Source of the DNA: Mimachlamys varia
Lineage: Eukaryota; Mollusca; Bivalvia; Pectinida; Pectinidae
Assembly: GCA_947623455.1 (NCBI GenBank)
Contig: OX392528.1
Coordinates: forward strand, 1,130,001 to 1,194,000
Direction: 5' to 3'
Length of the DNA: 64,000 nucleotides
The notes under the pieces are model-generated. The model saw only the letters and a program-made list of their open reading frames with translations, had not been told where the DNA came from and did no database searches. Shown piece after piece: positions 60,780 to 64,000 of this stretch (positions are counted from its first letter, which is position 1; each line of letters opens with the position of its first letter). The position numbers were made by a program, and so were the translations under genes.

Positions 60780-62340
60780 GAAAATTACAGGATCTTTTAT
60801 ATCAATTTTTAAAATTAAATGCCTTTGTCTTTAAAAGTGATAAAAGGATGGACTAGGATGAGACGCATATCAACAATATCAACACCGACTACACAACAAA
60901 ACGAATTGCATTGTACAAACATAAAATGATTCACTGCTTTATAGGTTCACAGTAAATAAACAAACAAATTGAAAACATATACCGCGACGTATAGTCGTGC
61001 AAAAGGTAGGTTTCGTTTTCTGAGCAAAATTAACATTTGTTTTCATCATGTCATTTCCAGTCTGGGACAGAATATTCGTTATGCTGCTATTAGACATTTC
61101 CGATTTTCAGGTACGCGGAGTACCTACACGGACCCGGACGCGGACTACTGGTAAATTGGGGATCGTCTCAAAAACTATTTGTTTGGAATGCATATATGCG
61201 TTGTCCAACTGATATAAATTCACCTGCAATGTACGTACATATAGCCTCACAGATGTGTATTCGACAACACTGAAGTATGGATGCGAATAGCTATAAAAAC
61301 GCCATTACGGAAATATTTGTTACACTCTCTACTCTATCAATTAAATGTTTGCCGCTTTACCCATTATGTACATGTATGTTTACATGTAATTTGTGCCTTT
61401 TAGTGTAGTACAACGGGAGAGGGTATATTGGCAAAACAAGTATACATACATACATGAACAATACACATAATGCCAACTTCATACCTAACATTATACGGAA
61501 TATATATATGGTATATTTCATCAAACGTGGAGATTTGCAACGTCAACTTTTCATTTGAAGGGGATAGGCTTGAAGATACGTATATTTGAAATGAAACAAA
61601 TAATGAGAATAAATTAAACGTACATGGGAACACCCCCCCCCCCCCCCCATTATTTTCATATTCATAGTGCAACACTGCGGACTTGCCACGTGTGCTTCCA
61701 CATCAACATAGTGTTCAGCTTAGCGACCGCGAGTGTGCCACAATTAGATGTCATTTCGTACACCTACCCGTATCCATTTAGCTCAGTCGGTAGAGCATCG
61801 GACAGAAGAACCAAGGGTCGCGGGTTCGAGCCCCAACGACGGCATTTAACTTTTTACTTTTCCTCGTCCTATTACACACATATATATGTATAATATGAAG
61901 CTGTGATCATCTTACATTTGTTTGTTTGTCGTACGATTTGAAATGGATACCTTGAATTAATATTGCTAACGAATATGCATGTTATAAACTATATATAAAC
62001 ATACCGGCACCTAAATACAAAGTTCTAGCATTTCTGTCCATACAAATATACCTTTGAAACGACCCCGAATTAAACAGTAGTCGGCGTCCGTGTCGGTGTC
62101 GGTACTCCGTGTACCTGAAAATGTCTAATATGCGACTTCCTGTACGGGACAGGGCTTCTATGTACAACACTCATTGTTCTCCTCCGCTATCAATATACTT
62201 AGCACGCATTTGAAATTGAAATACAAATAGTAACACAAAAAAAACCCAAAAAATCCAATTCGCTTGTTTAGATTATCATGCATGTAAGACCGATACCTTC
62301 ACGGTATATTATAAATATTGAAGACACCTACCGCATTAAA
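60780..62340. other. Intergenic, with inverted modules and a tRNA-like remnant
   Basis: 61060-61160 and 62030-62165 hold inverted copies of a ~100 bp module (TTTTCAGGTACGCGGAGTAC / GTACTCCGTGTACCTGAAAA). A run of about 20 C lies near 61629. Confidence 0.5.
61770..61846 (+). pseudogene. tRNA-like pseudogene or SINE head
   Basis: Box A TTAGCTCAGTCGGTAGAGC and box B GGGTTCGAGCCCC are intact, as in Lys/Phe-type tRNAs. The acceptor stem does not pair, two T-stem pairs are lost, and base 33 would be A rather than T. Confidence 0.55.
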
Positions 62341-62358
62341 CAGTGTCTGTGTGGTTAG

Positions 62359-62419
62359 ACATTCAAACGTTCCATAGGCTGTGTGGTTTTTCAACACAGC
62401 CTATGGAACGTTTGAATGT
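62359..62419. repeat. 26 bp perfect-stem hairpin
   Basis: ACATTCAAACGTTCCATAGG continues CTGTGT and pairs with its inverse ending 62419; the loop is about 9 bases (GGTTTTTCA). Confidence 0.92.
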
Positions 62420-62861
62420 ATTACTTCTTGGTACGTTGTCAACCTTTCGTTTCATGTACCGAGTTATACAAAGCTGAGTACACAAGGAGCACCCATTTTG
62501 ATTAAACACATTTCGCTTTAAATACCCTCGGACAGTGTCTATACAGCTAGCTAGGCTGATGTTTTCTAAGGATCATTGCGTAGTGTGGAGTAACACGAAA
62601 TTAATCACTGTGTTTTTGTATATGTTTCTTTCAGATCTATATAATATTTCTAATTATATTTCTCATCTTTCTTTAATTATCAATAAAAATCGAGCGAACC
62701 CAGAAAATGTTTATAAGCTGTGTGCTTTAAGGCGATGTTATGATGTCCGAGCCACGTAATTAACACAACTGCATCAGACCACTTCACTGACCAACTGACT
62801 ATAATGCCACCATACCGTTATAACGAATAATGTCATTAAGCTGTGTCAGTTCTAATGGCTC

Positions 62862-63085
62862 ATTAGGTTTGGTTCATTTTGTTTTACGTCCTATTAACAG
62901 CCAGGGTCATTTAAGGACGTGTCAGGTTTTGGAGGTGGAGGAAAGCCGGAGTACCCAGTGGAAAACCACCGACCTACGGTCAGTACCTGGCAACTGCCCT
63001 ACGTGGGATTCGAACTCGCAACCCAGAGGTGGAGTGCTAGTGGTAGAACGGCGGAACACCTTAACCACTCGGCCACCGCGGCCCC
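62862..63085 (-). mobile_element. tRNA-derived SINE
   Basis: The minus strand starts GGGGCCGCGGTGGCCGAGTG, a tRNA head with box A GGCCGAGTGGTTAAGG and box B GAGTTCGAATCCC. A core follows (GTCGGTGGTTTTCCACTGGG, TACTCCGGCTTTCCTCCACC) like the conserved central domain of widespread animal SINEs, then a tail ending ACGTAAAACAAAATGAACC. The head's extra arm suggests a Leu/Ser-type tRNA origin. The exact family is not asserted. Confidence 0.88.
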
Positions 63086-63321
63086 AAAAAATAGCTGATT
63101 AGAGCTAATGTTATATTGTTGTATATATACCGACGGTAAATAAAACTTGATTTGGAACTGTAAACTTTACTTACTGGTATAAGCGGCAATGGGCTGCGCG
63201 ACTGATTCTCCTGTGTAACGTGACCGCTACTAAAATCACTAAGAAACCACTTCTATGACGTCACTGTACGTGCATCGTCACAATAACTTAAATAATAATC
63301 CAAAGTTTATAATATTGTGAT

Positions 63322-63938
63322 TCAAAATGTAACACCATGCATGCCCCAAAAGGCAAAGTTAACACCACGTGGTTCTCTGTCCGCAATCCTCTCTGGACGT
63401 GTCCAATGCCGTGGAGCCACTATAGGGGGTTCCCGGCGTCCAGGAGGAAGATTGAACCTCTGACTCTGATGCCTTTTCTCTATTAGTCTTCTTAACTCAT
63501 CGTTGTCATCACTCTCATCTACAACTTCCGGATCGCCATCGTCAATGTACTTTATTTTCTCCCCTTTTTCGTTTGAAAGTTTGCCGTATCGTCTTTCGAG
63601 CATTGCGTCTCTCGCGTCATCTTCCTCATACAGTCGCTCGTTTTTGATACCGTTACTCTTCCTCACATCATACTGACTGTACCGTCGGTGTGGCCTTACG
63701 TGTGACGTGTCACCCCTGAAGTGCTTTGGTTCATCTTTGTGATCTTGTGTGTATTTCGACTCGTCTTTTGTAAATGGGGTATGTTTTGTGTCGTCCTTTG
63801 TCAGTCGTCTATGCCGAGATATCTCCGGGTCCTTAGACAACTTTACCTCTCCATCTTTAATGAGTTTCTTGTTATCTTCAGCACCATGTGAAGTTCTCTC
63901 CACAGGGACTTGAGAATTTGTTACGGCTAGTTTTGGAC
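63322..63938 (-). CDS. Terminal exon of an unrecognised charged protein (5' exons off the right edge)
   Basis: The frame is open from an acceptor (CTATTTTAG at 63939, phase needing one upstream base) to TGA at 63322-63324, about 205 residues. There is no ATG near its start, so it continues an upstream exon beyond the window. It is very rich in Lys, Asp, Glu, Arg and His (DEPKHFRGDTSHVRPHRRY, EEDDARDAMLERRYGKL, DESDDNDELRRLIEKRHQ), so likely disordered, with a short helical stretch at DDNDELRRLIEKRHQ. No domain recognised. Confidence 0.7.
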
Positions 63939-64000
63939 CTAAAATAGGGTGTTTAGAGTAATTTTACACATTTGGGGTGGGGGTTGGGGGGGTTGGGGGT

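Noticed and set aside
1..64000. CRISPR array
   Set aside because: Repeats are head-to-tail without unique spacers, and the splicing pattern is eukaryotic.

Overview
The window looks like nuclear DNA of a bivalve-like mollusc; this is inferred, not proven. It is AT-rich, its genes have many short exons with GT-AG introns, it carries a tRNA-derived SINE and LINE remnants of kinds common in marine invertebrates, and minisatellites fill over 40% of it.

Real genes are few, and the protein-coding ones lie on the minus strand. (1) About 4.2-23.4 kb: 17 coding exons of a dipeptidyl peptidase III (DPP3) gene, about 687 residues including both zinc motifs; only the last ~45-50 residues are missing, presumably beyond the left edge. 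(2) 36.4-47.7 kb: four exons of a divergent paired-like homeobox gene, 258 residues, with the class-typical intron between homeodomain residues 46 and 47. (3) 60.4-60.8 kb: a candidate small exon beginning Met-Gly. (4) 63.3-63.9 kb: the last exon of a charged, unrecognised protein whose start lies past the right edge. On the plus strand there is a clear tRNA-Asp(GTC) gene at 28.72 kb.

Mobile DNA: a 4.13 kb Ty3/gypsy-type LTR retrotransposon (31.74-35.86 kb) with two apparently identical 200 bp LTRs and a 5 bp target duplication, missing protease and the front of reverse transcriptase; LINE remnants at 29.4, 50.2-51.0 and 57.3-58.0 kb; a SINE at 62.9-63.1 kb; fold-back elements, MITE-like copies and several strong hairpins (28.95-29.31, 53.78, 54.3-54.7, 62.36 kb).

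The most striking pattern is where the minisatellites sit. In both spliced genes the array unit repeatedly contains the end of the neighbouring exon plus its splice site. This holds for DPP3 exons 1, 8 (both ends), 13, 14 and 15 and homeobox exon 3; weaker single copies or diverged units match exons 16 and 17 and the 5' part of exon 1. The array extends into the intron from the true junction and can make up almost the whole intron (intron 13 is about 99% array). This looks like repeated tandem duplication seeded at exon-intron junctions, which lengthens introns and leaves dozens of decoy splice sites. Other arrays (21 bp at 23.4-26.7 kb, 41 bp at 43.4-47.4 kb, 36 bp at 42.0-42.8 and 48.4-49.6 kb, 44 bp at 59.2-60.0 kb) do not visibly contain exon sequence. 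Long open frames inside arrays arise because the unit length is a multiple of three, not because they are genes.
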